A stretch of 64,000 bases of DNA from contig NZ_JAJJMM010000001.1 of NCBI RefSeq assembly GCF_020905295.1, forward strand, positions 1,116,001 to 1,180,000, written 5' to 3'. Below are positions 34,674 through 44,059 of the stretch, one piece after another. The notes under the pieces were generated by a model, which made no database searches, was not told the origin of the DNA, and saw nothing but the letters and a program-made list of their open reading frames with translations. The translations under genes were made by a program, and so were the position numbers. Source of the stretch: Flavobacterium piscisymbiosum (GTDB taxonomy: Bacteria; Bacteroidota; Bacteroidia; Flavobacteriales; Flavobacteriaceae). Every line of letters starts with the position of its first letter. Position 1 is the first letter of the stretch.

Positions 34674-36311
34674 ATGTATCCTTATTTCAAAAAGAAATTT
34701 ATCATACCCACTGTTGCGGCAGGATTTTTATTTATTGGAACCAGTTTCAAAGACGACTTTTTTGAGATTGCCAAACAAATCGAAATCTTCACGACATTGT
34801 TTAAAGCTGTTAACACGAATTATGTCGACGAAACCAACCCAGGCGATTTGATGGATAAAGCCATTAAAAGCATGTTGGGAAGTTTAGATCCTTATACGGT
34901 TTACTTTAACGAACAGGATGTTGTAAACTTCAAGATAAATAATACCGGAGAATATACCGGAATTGGTGCTTTGATCTCCAGAAAAAAAGATCGCTTAATT
35001 GTGCGTGAACCTTATAAAAATTATCCTGCTGATAAAGCCGGACTAAAAGCTGGTGACGAGATTATACAAATTGGCGATGTTTTGATTGCTGATTTTAAAG
35101 ATGATGCTTCACAATTATTGAAAGGAACAAAAAACACCAAAATCCAGATCAAATACCTTCGTCAGGGAAAAACCTTTACAACGGAGTTAATTTTGGATGA
35201 AGTTGATATTAAATCGGTTCCGTTTTACGGAAAAATTGATGCTAAAACCGGTTATATCGTTTTGGCACACTTTAGCCGTAAGGCATCAAATGAAGTAAAA
35301 GAAGCCTTGGAAAAACTTAAAGCAGATGGCGCTACGCAAATTGTTCTTGATTTAAGAGGAAATCCTGGTGGTTTGCTTAACGAAGCTATTGACATTTGTA
35401 ATTTATTTGTTCCAAAGAATGAAGTAATTGTAACTACAAAATCAAGAATCGAAAAACACAATAATACTTATAAAACAACGAAAGAGCCTATAGATACAGA
35501 AATTCCGTTAGCGATTTTAGTAAACGGAAGAAGTGCTTCTGCCTCTGAAATTGTTTCAGGTGCTTTGCAGGATTTAGATCGCGCCGTGATTTTAGGAAGC
35601 CGTAGTTTTGGTAAAGGTTTAGTGCAACGTTCTGTCGATTTGACTTACGGAACACAGCTTAAAGTAACTATTTCCCGTTATTATACGCCTTCTGGCCGTT
35701 GTATTCAGGCATTGGATTATGCTCACAAAGACAAAAATGGTGTTGCACAAAAAACCGATGCTAAAAACTTTAACGCTTTTAAAACCAGAAAAGGAAGAAC
35801 GGTTTATGACGGTGGTGGAGTTTTGCCAGATATCGAATTAGACGAAGCTAAAATGAGTCCGATTACGACTGCCTTATTAAAAAATGATGGGATTTTTGAT
35901 TACGCTACAACCTATTACTACAAGAATCCAAATCTTGGAGATAAAATCCCAACAGTTTCTGATGCTGATTATTCAGGCTTTAAACAATACCTGAAAGCGA
36001 ATAAAATTAGTTTTGATACGGAAACAGAAGTGGCATTAAAGAATACTTTGGCTGCAGCCAAAAATGAAAAAATCGACGAAACTATCGCTCCCGAATATCA
36101 GCAATTACTAGTCGCTCTTGAAAAAAGCGAAACGACTTTGTTAGATAAAAATCAAAAAGAGATTAGAAACCTGATTCAGGAGGAATTAATTAAGAGATAT
36201 CAATATCAGGAAGGTTTGTACCAATATTATATCAAAAACAATTCGGAAATTAAGAAAGCAGTGAATGTTTTAAACAATCAAACGGAGTACAAAACGATTT
36301 TGAAAATGTAA
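34674..36311 (+). CDS. S41 family C-terminal processing peptidase (CtpA-like)
   Basis: A 545-residue exported serine protease. An N-terminal membrane/signal segment lies at about 8-24, a PDZ domain at about 90-170 (TGIGALISRK, ADKAGLKAGDEIIQIGDV) and the S41 catalytic core with the Ser in NGRSASASEIVSG near 284-296 and the general-base Lys314 in SRSFGKGLVQ. The family trims C-termini of periplasmic proteins. It follows the DUF4349 lipoprotein by 2 bp and probably shares the rnpA transcript. It ends with a clear terminator. Confidence 0.94.
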   Translation: MYPYFKKKFIIPTVAAGFLFIGTSFKDDFFEIAKQIEIFTTLFKAVNTNYVDETNPGDLMDKAIKSMLGSLDPYTVYFNEQDVVNFKINNTGEYTGIGALISRKKDRLIVREPYKNYPADKAGLKAGDEIIQIGDVLIADFKDDASQLLKGTKNTKIQIKYLRQGKTFTTELILDEVDIKSVPFYGKIDAKTGYIVLAHFSRKASNEVKEALEKLKADGATQIVLDLRGNPGGLLNEAIDICNLFVPKNEVIVTTKSRIEKHNNTYKTTKEPIDTEIPLAILVNGRSASASEIVSGALQDLDRAVILGSRSFGKGLVQRSVDLTYGTQLKVTISRYYTPSGRCIQALDYAHKDKNGVAQKTDAKNFNAFKTRKGRTVYDGGGVLPDIELDEAKMSPITTALLKNDGIFDYATTYYYKNPNLGDKIPTVSDADYSGFKQYLKANKISFDTETEVALKNTLAAAKNEKIDETIAPEYQQLLVALEKSETTLLDKNQKEIRNLIQEELIKRYQYQEGLYQYYIKNNSEIKKAVNVLNNQTEYKTILKM

Positions 36312-36328
36312 TCTGAAAATACTATATT

Positions 36329-36371
36329 TAAAAAAGCCTTTATTGATCAATGTCAATAAAGGCTTTTTTAT
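36329..36371. terminator. Bidirectional terminator between the two S41 peptidase genes
   Basis: AAAAAAGCCTTTATTGA (36330-36346) pairs with TCAATAAAGGCTTTTTT (36353-36369), with T-runs in both directions. It serves the converging S41 genes. Confidence 0.9.
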
Positions 36372-36423
36372 TTCGAAATTACTATTGGTATTCTATGTAT
36401 CCTCTTGCAATTTTATTTAATAG

Positions 36424-38070
36424 TTATTTTGCCAGATATTCCTTTGCTTTTTCAAGTACCTCATCTCTACCTTCCTGAATTCCTTTAATTGTAGGACGAA
36501 CCAGAATATCAACTTTAACTCCTACTCGTTGCGTTGGCGTTCCATCTGGATAAAAAACTCCCAGACCACTAATTGCTGATTTGAAAGTTAAAAATTCTAT
36601 TCTGGATATATCTCCGTCTGCTCCCGCAGTCTGACTTCCAATAGTTACCACATTATCTCCTGCTTGCAAAAACATTGTAGAATATTCGGCCATACTTTGA
36701 GTTTGTTCGTTTACCAATACCACTACTTTTCCAGCATAATATTCTTTTTTAATTGGATCAAGAATTTTTGTTTTTTTGAAATTAAATCTCCCCGGATAAG
36801 TCAAATCCGGTTCTATAAGCCTGGCATATTCTTTATCCTCCTTAATTAATCTTCTGGCGATTAAGTAAGCTTTAAAATCAGGATAATTTCTAAGATCAAT
36901 AATTAAGCCTTTGGTTTTATTTACCTTTTGCATTATTATATCCTGATCCTTCATTTCTAAATTATCCAAATTAATATAGCCAATATTATTTTCATCTATA
37001 TTAAATTTTTCCTTGTTGATCAATATTTTAGGTTGAAAATCAATTCCAGAATACCGTTTTATGTTTTTAACGAAGACAAGATTATCTCTTCTAATTTTAA
37101 CTTTTACAGAATCTGTCGAACCATTAAACATCAGATAATCGTAATTTTTGGCTTTGGTATTGTTATTTGAACCATTTACGAATTTCTTTCTTTCTAACAT
37201 TATTTCCAAAGCATTTTTACCGTTGACTTCTTCAATAATATCGCCTTTTTTGATATCATTTAATTTTGCCAAAGAATCATTGTAGAATCCCACAACAACA
37301 GCTTTATTCTCAATTACATTAATGAATGCAGGAATATATTTTCGTCCAAAAAAATCAAAATTTTTATCCGAAAAAAAGCTTGCATGAGTATCATCGAGTT
37401 TAACTACAGTTTCCTGCATGAGTAACTGATATTCTAATGCATCATTTGCGTATCTATACTTCGAAATCATTTCGATTAAAACAGAATCCCAATTTTGATC
37501 TGTTAGATATTTGTATGGAAAGAAATATTCAATGGTGTTCCAATATCGAAACAAACTCAATAATCTATGGTTTTGATCGGGATACTCAAAATCACCATAA
37601 ATAATTTCATTTCTCACTTTAATATTTCCTCCCGAAGTTTTGGTAACATAGTAATTTTCTCCCTGAAACCTATTTGCTTCAATAAATTTCAATTTATGAG
37701 AAAGTTCAGTGGTAAAAGCAGCTGAATTATTTATCCACGAAAGATCAAAATTTTTATCAAAATACTCTTTTTTAGAAATTCCGCTGCATGATTTACATTC
37801 TTTAACAAGACCTAAATTGGTAATCCATTCCAGATAAATTGCAGACAATTCTTCTTTGTTTTTTGCTTTTTCGACTTTAGGAATCATTTGAATCAATTGT
37901 TCATCCCAATTAAAATCTCCCTTTGCCACATTAGGATGATAGTATTTTAGAAATCCCCAAACTTTTGCAAGACTCGACAAATTCTCAATTGGTTTATTGT
38001 CTGAATTGTTTTGACTAAAACCTAAAAAACTACAAATACAAAAAACCAAAACCCACTTTATTTTGTTCAT
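36424..38070 (-). CDS. Secreted S41 family peptidase (second type)
   Basis: A 548-residue secreted protein with signal peptide WVLVFCICSFLGFSQ (about 6-20). An N-terminal helical region precedes a PDZ-like segment (VGFYNDSLAKLNDIKKGDII near 273-292) and the S41 core: GLIIDLRNYPDFKAYLIARR near 391-410, the catalytic Ser in EQTQSMAEY near 457-465 and GSQTAGADGDIS near 480-491. The Lys of the CtpA-type Ser-Lys dyad is not evident, so it belongs to the other S41 branch. It is unrelated in strand and promoter to the CtpA-like gene. Substrate unknown. Confidence 0.9.
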   Translation of the reverse strand: MNKIKWVLVFCICSFLGFSQNNSDNKPIENLSSLAKVWGFLKYYHPNVAKGDFNWDEQLIQMIPKVEKAKNKEELSAIYLEWITNLGLVKECKSCSGISKKEYFDKNFDLSWINNSAAFTTELSHKLKFIEANRFQGENYYVTKTSGGNIKVRNEIIYGDFEYPDQNHRLLSLFRYWNTIEYFFPYKYLTDQNWDSVLIEMISKYRYANDALEYQLLMQETVVKLDDTHASFFSDKNFDFFGRKYIPAFINVIENKAVVVGFYNDSLAKLNDIKKGDIIEEVNGKNALEIMLERKKFVNGSNNNTKAKNYDYLMFNGSTDSVKVKIRRDNLVFVKNIKRYSGIDFQPKILINKEKFNIDENNIGYINLDNLEMKDQDIIMQKVNKTKGLIIDLRNYPDFKAYLIARRLIKEDKEYARLIEPDLTYPGRFNFKKTKILDPIKKEYYAGKVVVLVNEQTQSMAEYSTMFLQAGDNVVTIGSQTAGADGDISRIEFLTFKSAISGLGVFYPDGTPTQRVGVKVDILVRPTIKGIQEGRDEVLEKAKEYLAK

Positions 38071-38159
38071 TTAGCGTTATTTTTCTTAAAATTTTATTGA
38101 AACTAAAATAAGTAAGCCTGTATCAAATAATGTTATTAAAATCATAAAATTAATGGCAA

Positions 38160-38202
38160 TAAAAAACCTTCAATTGCTTATTAGGCAAATGAAGGTTCTT
38201 AT
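38160..38202. terminator. Terminator hairpin after the GNAT/ElaA gene
   Basis: AACCTTCA-ATTGC pairs with GGCAAATGAAGGTT with one bulge, flanked by A-rich and T-rich tracts. It lies just downstream of the minus-strand GNAT gene. Confidence 0.75.
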
Positions 38203-38220
38203 ATTTTACTTATAATTGTA

Positions 38221-38667
38221 TTAACCCCGAATCATCTCTATATGCGGAATATCATCTTCAAGATACATTTCGCTGCTTTGAACAAATCCGTGGCTTTCGT
38301 AGAATTTCTTTAAATACAATTGTGCACCAATGCTGATTTTATCTTTATCAAAATTAGATTTTATAGCTGCAATGGCTTCACGCATTAAGTCATGTCCCCA
38401 TTTTCTGTCGCGATAATTGGCATCAACTACTACTCTTCCAATCGATGCGTTATCTAAGCTGATTCCGGCGTCGAATAAACGTACATAAGCAACAATTTTA
38501 TTGTCGTATTCACCAATTAGGTGTAATGCTTTCTTATCTTTTCCGTCAAGATCTAAATAGACGCAGTTTTGCTCCAATACAAAGATCTCACTTCTTAGTT
38601 TGAGCAAATCGTACAACTCATGAACCGTTAATGCCTCAAACGGCTTTATTTTCCATTTTAATTCCAT
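38221..38667 (-). CDS. GNAT family N-acetyltransferase, ElaA-like
   Basis: A 148-residue GNAT enzyme. LYDLLKLRSEIFVLEQNCVY near 19-38, DLDGKDKKALHLIG near 40-53 and RVVVDANYRDRKWGHDLMRE near 78-97 match the ElaA subfamily; the CoA-loop R/Q-x-x-G-x-G/A appears as RDRKWGH. Substrate unknown. It stands between two minus-strand genes with short gaps. Confidence 0.9.
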   Translation of the reverse strand: MELKWKIKPFEALTVHELYDLLKLRSEIFVLEQNCVYLDLDGKDKKALHLIGEYDNKIVAYVRLFDAGISLDNASIGRVVVDANYRDRKWGHDLMREAIAAIKSNFDKDKISIGAQLYLKKFYESHGFVQSSEMYLEDDIPHIEMIRG

Positions 38668-38734
38668 TCTGTATTTTATTCCTTATTGCTATTATTTATT
38701 TCTTATTTTAAAATGCAATTCAAACCTTTAAAAT

Positions 38735-39700
38735 TTATCGTTTATCAATTTTTACTGATTTTATAATTGCTTCTAAATCGAACATTAAATCTCTTTCCTG
38801 ATTTGATGGCGAATAACAAAATCCTTCAATAACCAAAATACGATTGTACATTTCGTCAACAATGGCATAATTGATAAAAGGTCCTGCCATAAAATCGTTT
38901 TTAAGTTCCCAGTTCCCTTTGGTTTCATAGGCCTTTTTTCCGTCAAGCATTGTAGTAGAAAAATAGGGCGCGTAGGCTTCACCTGTAATCATTCGGGTAT
39001 TGGGTTCGCGGCCTTTTATATAAAAACCTACTGAATCGCGCATTTTTATAATATTATCTACAAGATCTGAACTTTTCTTAAAATTACGAATTGGGATTTG
39101 GTAAATAAGTAAACTTGTACTACCGCTTATAATGTCTTTTTTAAGCCAAATAAAATTTCTCTTGTGCAACATGTATTCATAGCCCGTTGGGATTTGCATA
39201 TCGATGTGAAACTTATTTTTTATAACGGTGGGATTTAATAGTGATTTGCTATTGTCTTCCTGAATTTTCTGAATTTCGGCATCGCGAATAATCTTAATTA
39301 TTTGTGCTGAATTGAGCTCGATACTGCAAATAATGTCATCGACAGATTTACCGTAAATACGAAAGGTGTTATGGGGTAAAGATTTACTATGGGTAATTTC
39401 GAACTTATCTGTAGTGGCTTTCTTGACTATGATAATGCTTCGGCTATCGGTAACGAAACCTTCAAGCAGACGTGCCGGATATTGATTTATGGTAAATAAA
39501 GGTTCCTCCTGGGTGAGGCCCAAAACTGGTGAAGCAAATTTATTTCGAATACTGTCGCCTACTTCTCCATACCACAACTGATCGTCTATAATAATAGAAA
39601 TTGAGTTGGTTTTACCGGATACGGGCTCAGGTTTCTCGTTTTTTAAACACGAAATCAATAGCAACGGAATTAGCAGCAATAAAAAATGGGTTTTATTCAT
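38735..39700 (-). CDS. DUF4837 family lipoprotein
   Basis: A 321-residue lipoprotein: MNKTHFLLLLIPLLLISC gives a lipobox with Cys18. The mature part contains SISIIIDDQLWYGEVGDSIR near 33-52, DIQMPTGYEYMLHKRNF-like strands in the middle (nt 39140-39220) and a C-terminal GEAYAPYFSTTMLDGKKAYE region, as in DUF4837. I start at ATG 39700; the longer frame from 39727 needs TTG and would bury the signal peptide. Function unknown. It follows the transglycosylase gene by 47 bp on the same strand. Confidence 0.85.
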   Translation of the reverse strand: MNKTHFLLLLIPLLLISCLKNEKPEPVSGKTNSISIIIDDQLWYGEVGDSIRNKFASPVLGLTQEEPLFTINQYPARLLEGFVTDSRSIIIVKKATTDKFEITHSKSLPHNTFRIYGKSVDDIICSIELNSAQIIKIIRDAEIQKIQEDNSKSLLNPTVIKNKFHIDMQIPTGYEYMLHKRNFIWLKKDIISGSTSLLIYQIPIRNFKKSSDLVDNIIKMRDSVGFYIKGREPNTRMITGEAYAPYFSTTMLDGKKAYETKGNWELKNDFMAGPFINYAIVDEMYNRILVIEGFCYSPSNQERDLMFDLEAIIKSVKIDKR

Positions 39701-39747
39701 TTTATTAATATATGAAATAAAACCCAAATTTATGTAAGATTTTTTAA

Positions 39748-41595
39748 CTATCCGTTTATTTTAAGTTTCATTCCTGGTTTAATTTCTCCGTCTTTAATGT
39801 TATTCCATTTTTTAATATCTGAAATCGTAACTCCAGGATATTTTTTAGAAATACTATACAACGAATCTCCTTTTTTAACGTAATAGTCTTCTCCAAGATC
39901 TTTGGTTGAAGTTGCTTTTTTCTTGAATGAATCAATCGAAGAATTTGAAGCTACTGCAGTATTTACAGCGTGTTCATCAATAATATCCGGTACTACTTTA
40001 GAAATCGTTAAAGATTTACCTAAACCAATATTATTTGAAGTTAAACTATTAAGCTCTTTTAACTCAGCAATATTCATACCGAATTTTTTCGCAATGCTTC
40101 CTAAATTATCACCAGTCGCTACTACGTATACGTCGTATACTTTTGAAGTTTTATCTTTATCATCGACAACTGCAACGGCTTCTTCAGGTTTTTTCTCAAT
40201 TGCAAGAGTTGCTTTTGCTTCTTTTGGATTTTTAACAACTGCATCGATATCTGATTTAATCTTTAAATTTCTACCCAGTGCAACTGAGTTTGTTTTTAGA
40301 TTATTCCATTTTTTTAAGTCGATCACATTTACATTATATCTTGCAGCAATGGCACCTAAGTTATCTCCTTTTCGAACTTTATACCATTTAACATCGGTAT
40401 CAGCTGGTTCGATTGTTCTCTCCAGTTTTGCTTTTGCTTTAGGCGTCACTTTCAAAGCCAATTGAGTTGGCATTGTTTTATTTCGTGATTGGTAGGCTAC
40501 GTAATCATAAATCTTATCTTCGTTTGAAACAAATGTGGCAATTTTATCTTTTGGCAAACGCAGGTAATGTGCTTCGCCCTGATAAAAAGGTACTACATTT
40601 AATTTATACGAAGGATTTAAAAGTTGTATTTGAGATTGTGGCATGTCTAACAAATCTGCGATTTGCTTAAATGACATTTGATTTTTAATCTGAACCGTAT
40701 CCGTTTCAAAATTTTTAACTACAGCTCTTTGAGGATTAATTCCGTGTTCTTTATGATATTCAAAAAGATACATTGTTGCTAAAAAAGCAGGAACATAACC
40801 TTGAGTTTCTTTTGGAAGATGGTTACGAATGTCCCAGTATTTTGTTTTTCCGCCAGAGCGACGTATTGCTTTGGTAACATTTCCCGGTCCTGAATTGTAT
40901 GAAGCTAAAACTAGCTCCCAATCGCCAAAAATATTGAACATTTTAGTCATGTATTCTGATGCGGCGGCTGTAGCTTTAAGTGGATCGCTACGTTCATCAA
41001 TGTAAGAATCTATTTTAAGGGCATATTGCTTGCCGGTTCCGTACATAAATTGCCAAAGTCCTGTGGCGCCCATTTTAGAAACTGCTTTAGGATTTAAAGC
41101 AGATTCTACAACGGCTAAATATTTAATTTCTAAAGGCACGTTTTGTCTTGCAAAAGCATCTTCAAAAATTGGGAAATAATATTCTGATAAAGACATTAAT
41201 CGAGAAAACGATTTTTTACGATTCTTAAGAAATGACTTTATTATATTTTCTAAACCTTGATTGTATTCAATGTCAAAAGGTGATTTCTCGTTCATTGCCT
41301 GAAGGCGCTGTTTAAGCAATTCTGTTGGCAATTCTTCATCTACAGTAACATCTGTATTGATGGTTTGAATGTCTTTTGTAAGATCGTCATAAATATCTAA
41401 ACTTACTAATTCGTTCATCCAGAGACTGTCAACGCGAGTTGCCATTTCATCTCTTTTGAAAGTATTTTTAACAGAATCTAAATACGATATCTTTACTATT
41501 GGTTTAATTTCAACATCTGTTTTTGCAATATCCTGCGCAAACATCGACATAGAAAAAAACACCGAAACCACTATTGATATTTTTTTTACAATCAT
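39748..41595 (-). CDS. Membrane-bound lytic transglycosylase (MltD-like) with three LysM domains
   Basis: Cleaves peptidoglycan glycan strands. After a signal peptide (IVVSVFFSMSMFAQ) the SLT domain contains catalytic Glu164 in VVESALNPKAVSKMGATGLW, then YGTGKQYALKIDSYIDERSD and ASYNSGPGNVTKAI. Three LysM repeats bind glycan at about residues 399-445, 487-530 and 570-615 (KGDNLGAIAARYNV, TGDNLGSIAKKFGM, KGDSLYSISKKYPG). ATG 41595 gives 615 residues and a proper signal peptide; the TTG at 41625 is less likely. A DUF4837 lipoprotein gene follows closely. Confidence 0.93.
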   Translation of the reverse strand: MIVKKISIVVSVFFSMSMFAQDIAKTDVEIKPIVKISYLDSVKNTFKRDEMATRVDSLWMNELVSLDIYDDLTKDIQTINTDVTVDEELPTELLKQRLQAMNEKSPFDIEYNQGLENIIKSFLKNRKKSFSRLMSLSEYYFPIFEDAFARQNVPLEIKYLAVVESALNPKAVSKMGATGLWQFMYGTGKQYALKIDSYIDERSDPLKATAAASEYMTKMFNIFGDWELVLASYNSGPGNVTKAIRRSGGKTKYWDIRNHLPKETQGYVPAFLATMYLFEYHKEHGINPQRAVVKNFETDTVQIKNQMSFKQIADLLDMPQSQIQLLNPSYKLNVVPFYQGEAHYLRLPKDKIATFVSNEDKIYDYVAYQSRNKTMPTQLALKVTPKAKAKLERTIEPADTDVKWYKVRKGDNLGAIAARYNVNVIDLKKWNNLKTNSVALGRNLKIKSDIDAVVKNPKEAKATLAIEKKPEEAVAVVDDKDKTSKVYDVYVVATGDNLGSIAKKFGMNIAELKELNSLTSNNIGLGKSLTISKVVPDIIDEHAVNTAVASNSSIDSFKKKATSTKDLGEDYYVKKGDSLYSISKKYPGVTISDIKKWNNIKDGEIKPGMKLKING

Positions 41596-41705
41596 ATAAC
41601 ATTTTTTTAAAATTCTATAATTCAAACAATTACAGAAGACCTACTTTTGCAAACTTAAAGAGTTTATGCATGTAAACTATCTAAAAAAATGTTAATTGTG
41701 ATTTT

Positions 41706-42893
41706 TTAGTCTAAAATCGCAGCGATTCCAGGTAAAACTTTTCCTTCTAACATTTCAAGCATAGCCCCACCTCCGGTAGATACATAACTCATTTTATCTT
41801 CGAATCCGAATTGTTTTACAGCAGCAACAGAATCACCACCTCCTACTAATGAAAACGCTCCGTTTTCTGTAGCTTCGGCAATATAATCTCCTAATGCAAT
41901 TGTTCCTTTTGCGAATGATTCCATTTCGAAAACTCCTAATGGACCATTCCATAAAATAGTTTTTGACTCTAAAATTACTTTCTTGAAGTTCTCTAAAGAT
42001 TTAGGACCTGCATCAAGACCTTGCCATCCGTCAGGAATTTCTCTAACGTCTACCACTTTTGTATTTGCTGTGTTTGAAAAATCATCTGCTGCAATTACAT
42101 CAACCGGAATATGAATTTGTACTCCTTTTTCTTTAGCTAATCTTAAAATTTCAAGTGCTAATTCTTGTTTGTCATCTTCACAAATAGAATCTCCAATTTT
42201 ACCACCTTGTGCTTTAATGAACGTAAAAGTCATTCCGCCACCAATGATCATGTGATCTACTTTGTCTAAGATATTTTCGATAACGGTAATTTTTGATGAT
42301 ACTTTAGATCCTCCAAGAACTGCTGTTACCGGTTTTTCGCTATTTTTAAGTACTTTGTTTAAGCTTTCTATTTCTTTTGCCAACAATGTTCCGAAACATT
42401 TTTCTGTTGGAAAAAATTGAGCAATAATAGTTGTTGAAGCATGCGCTCTGTGAGCAGTTCCAAAAGCATCATTTACATAGATGTCTCCAAGTGATGCCAA
42501 TTCTTTTGCGAAAGCTACATCTCCAGCTTCTTCTTCAGCATGAAAACGTAAATTTTCAAGTAATAAAACTTCTCCTGGTTTTAAATCTTTGGCAGCAGCC
42601 TGAGCTACTTCTCCAACACAGTTTTCGGCAAACTTAACCTCAACTCCTAAAATTTCTGAAGCTGTTTTTAAAATATGTTTTAATGAATATTTTTCTTCAA
42701 CACCTTTTGGTCTTCCTAAATGTGACATTAAAATTACACTTCCTCCTTGTGCCAAAATAGCATCAATTGTTGGTTTTGCAGCTTCGATACGTGTAGCATC
42801 TGTTACATTAAAATTTTCGTCCAATGGTACATTAAAATCAACACGGATAATTGCTTTTTTATTCTTAAAATCGAAATCGTTTAAAGTTTTCAT
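41706..42893 (-). CDS. pgk: Phosphoglycerate kinase
   Basis: Converts 1,3-bisphosphoglycerate and ADP into 3-phosphoglycerate and ATP. The 395-residue protein has [14 protein letters not shown] near 15-28, [19 protein letters not shown] near 54-72, [14 protein letters not shown] near 142-155 and the nucleotide site [13 protein letters not shown] near 354-366. ATG 42893 gives the family's N-terminus; the longer frame runs into A/T-rich leader. It lies 147 bp downstream of the sprF-like gene. With the class I aldolase it is the second glycolytic gene in the window. Confidence 0.97.
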   Translation of the reverse strand: MKTLNDFDFKNKKAIIRVDFNVPLDENFNVTDATRIEAAKPTIDAILAQGGSVILMSHLGRPKGVEEKYSLKHILKTASEILGVEVKFAENCVGEVAQAAAKDLKPGEVLLLENLRFHAEEEAGDVAFAKELASLGDIYVNDAFGTAHRAHASTTIIAQFFPTEKCFGTLLAKEIESLNKVLKNSEKPVTAVLGGSKVSSKITVIENILDKVDHMIIGGGMTFTFIKAQGGKIGDSICEDDKQELALEILRLAKEKGVQIHIPVDVIAADDFSNTANTKVVDVREIPDGWQGLDAGPKSLENFKKVILESKTILWNGPLGVFEMESFAKGTIALGDYIAEATENGAFSLVGGGDSVAAVKQFGFEDKMSYVSTGGGAMLEMLEGKVLPGIAAILD

Positions 42894-42926
42894 TATATAG
42901 TTTTTTAGTTTTTTTTGAAAGAAAAA

Positions 42927-42934
42927 CAAATATA
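42927..42934 (-). promoter_or_regulatory. Putative pgk promoter -7 element (TATATTTG on the minus strand)
   Basis: The plus strand reads CAAATATA, i.e. TATATTTG on the coding strand, 33 bp upstream of the pgk ATG. It matches TAnnTTTG and suggests pgk is transcribed separately from the sprB-sprF genes. Confidence 0.5.
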
Positions 42935-43040
42935 GAACTTTTAAAGTATCATAAATATAAAAATAACCTATCTATAACAGCGAAAACGTTATAAGTTAAG
43001 AAAAAAAACAAATTTGCCCGTAAAATGATGAAAATGCTCC

Positions 43041-44015
43041 TTAATCGTGAACCGGACTTTGTGTACAAGGACAGTTACTGATTGATTGTAAGAAATCGAA
43101 ACCAATAGTTACCGAGTGTGTTCCTGTATTATAGTTTCCTAAATCGTTGAACATTACCTGATACGAATACCCGAAGTAAAATTTAGATTTCATGAAACCT
43201 ACCATTGGTCCAACTGATAATGGTTTTGGGAACTGATCGTTTAGGAAACGGTATGAAACTCCTACCCAATAGTAATCTTCGTAACGGTTGTAACGTCTGT
43301 ACTTGAAGTTAAAATCGGTTGTAGAACGTCCGTCACTGGCAAAGTATTGGTAGTAAATAGATGGTTCGTATTCGATACGTCTATTTTCTCCGTCTTTAAA
43401 TACAAAACCGGAATATACCTGATAGTTTGAAAGTAAATTAGGTTCTACTCCTCGGTATTTATCGGTATTTTTCTTTAAAACGTTATTGGCATTAAAACTT
43501 AAATAGAAACCTTTATTACGGTATAAGGCACTAATATCAAAATTGTTATTGGCATTATAACGATTGTCTGTTACCGATGCATCTATAACAGGATGCTCGA
43601 TTGTGGTATTGAATTCATCTGTATCGATACGAAATGTATTGAAGTTATATGAAAGTCCAAAAGACAGGTATTGCTGAGAATAATAATCTAAAATGATATG
43701 ATGCGCAAAGGAAACTTTTGCTCCTGTTTGACGCGTATAACCGTTTCTGTCATTATAAAGCGAAATACCAACTCCGGAACGATCGAGAACCCTAAAATCA
43801 GCGTAAAGTGACTGGTTTTGAGGTGCATCTTTAATCCCGACCCACTGTGTAAGACCGTTTGCCCTAATTCTAAGATTATCTCCAATACCGGCAAAGGCAG
43901 GTGAAATAACAAAAGGATTGTCGGCTAAATATTGTGTAAATACTGGTAGGTTTAACTCTTGGCTGTAACTTGTTGTTACAGCCATGAGTACTAAAGATAA
44001 AATAAACTTTTTCAT
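43041..44015 (-). CDS. sprF: Type IX secretion PorP/SprF family outer-membrane protein (SprF-like)
   Basis: A 324-residue outer-membrane protein with signal peptide FILSLVLMAVTTSYSQ and the PorP/SprF opening ELNLPVFTQYLADNPFVISP followed by AFAGIGDNLRI and YADFRVLDRSGVGISLYNDR. Alternating strands run to the end (e.g. YYWVGVSYRFLNDQFPKPLS). Family members assist secretion or surface attachment of a specific giant adhesin; SprF partners SprB in Flavobacterium johnsoniae. The gene starts 44 bp after the sprB-like stop on the same strand, matching that pairing. ATG 44015 is preferred to 44042 because it places the signal peptide at the N-terminus. Confidence 0.9.
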   Translation of the reverse strand: MKKFILSLVLMAVTTSYSQELNLPVFTQYLADNPFVISPAFAGIGDNLRIRANGLTQWVGIKDAPQNQSLYADFRVLDRSGVGISLYNDRNGYTRQTGAKVSFAHHIILDYYSQQYLSFGLSYNFNTFRIDTDEFNTTIEHPVIDASVTDNRYNANNNFDISALYRNKGFYLSFNANNVLKKNTDKYRGVEPNLLSNYQVYSGFVFKDGENRRIEYEPSIYYQYFASDGRSTTDFNFKYRRYNRYEDYYWVGVSYRFLNDQFPKPLSVGPMVGFMKSKFYFGYSYQVMFNDLGNYNTGTHSVTIGFDFLQSISNCPCTQSPVHD

Positions 44016-44059
44016 TGTAATTAATTTTTTAGACAACATCATTAGGGGCTCTTATTTTG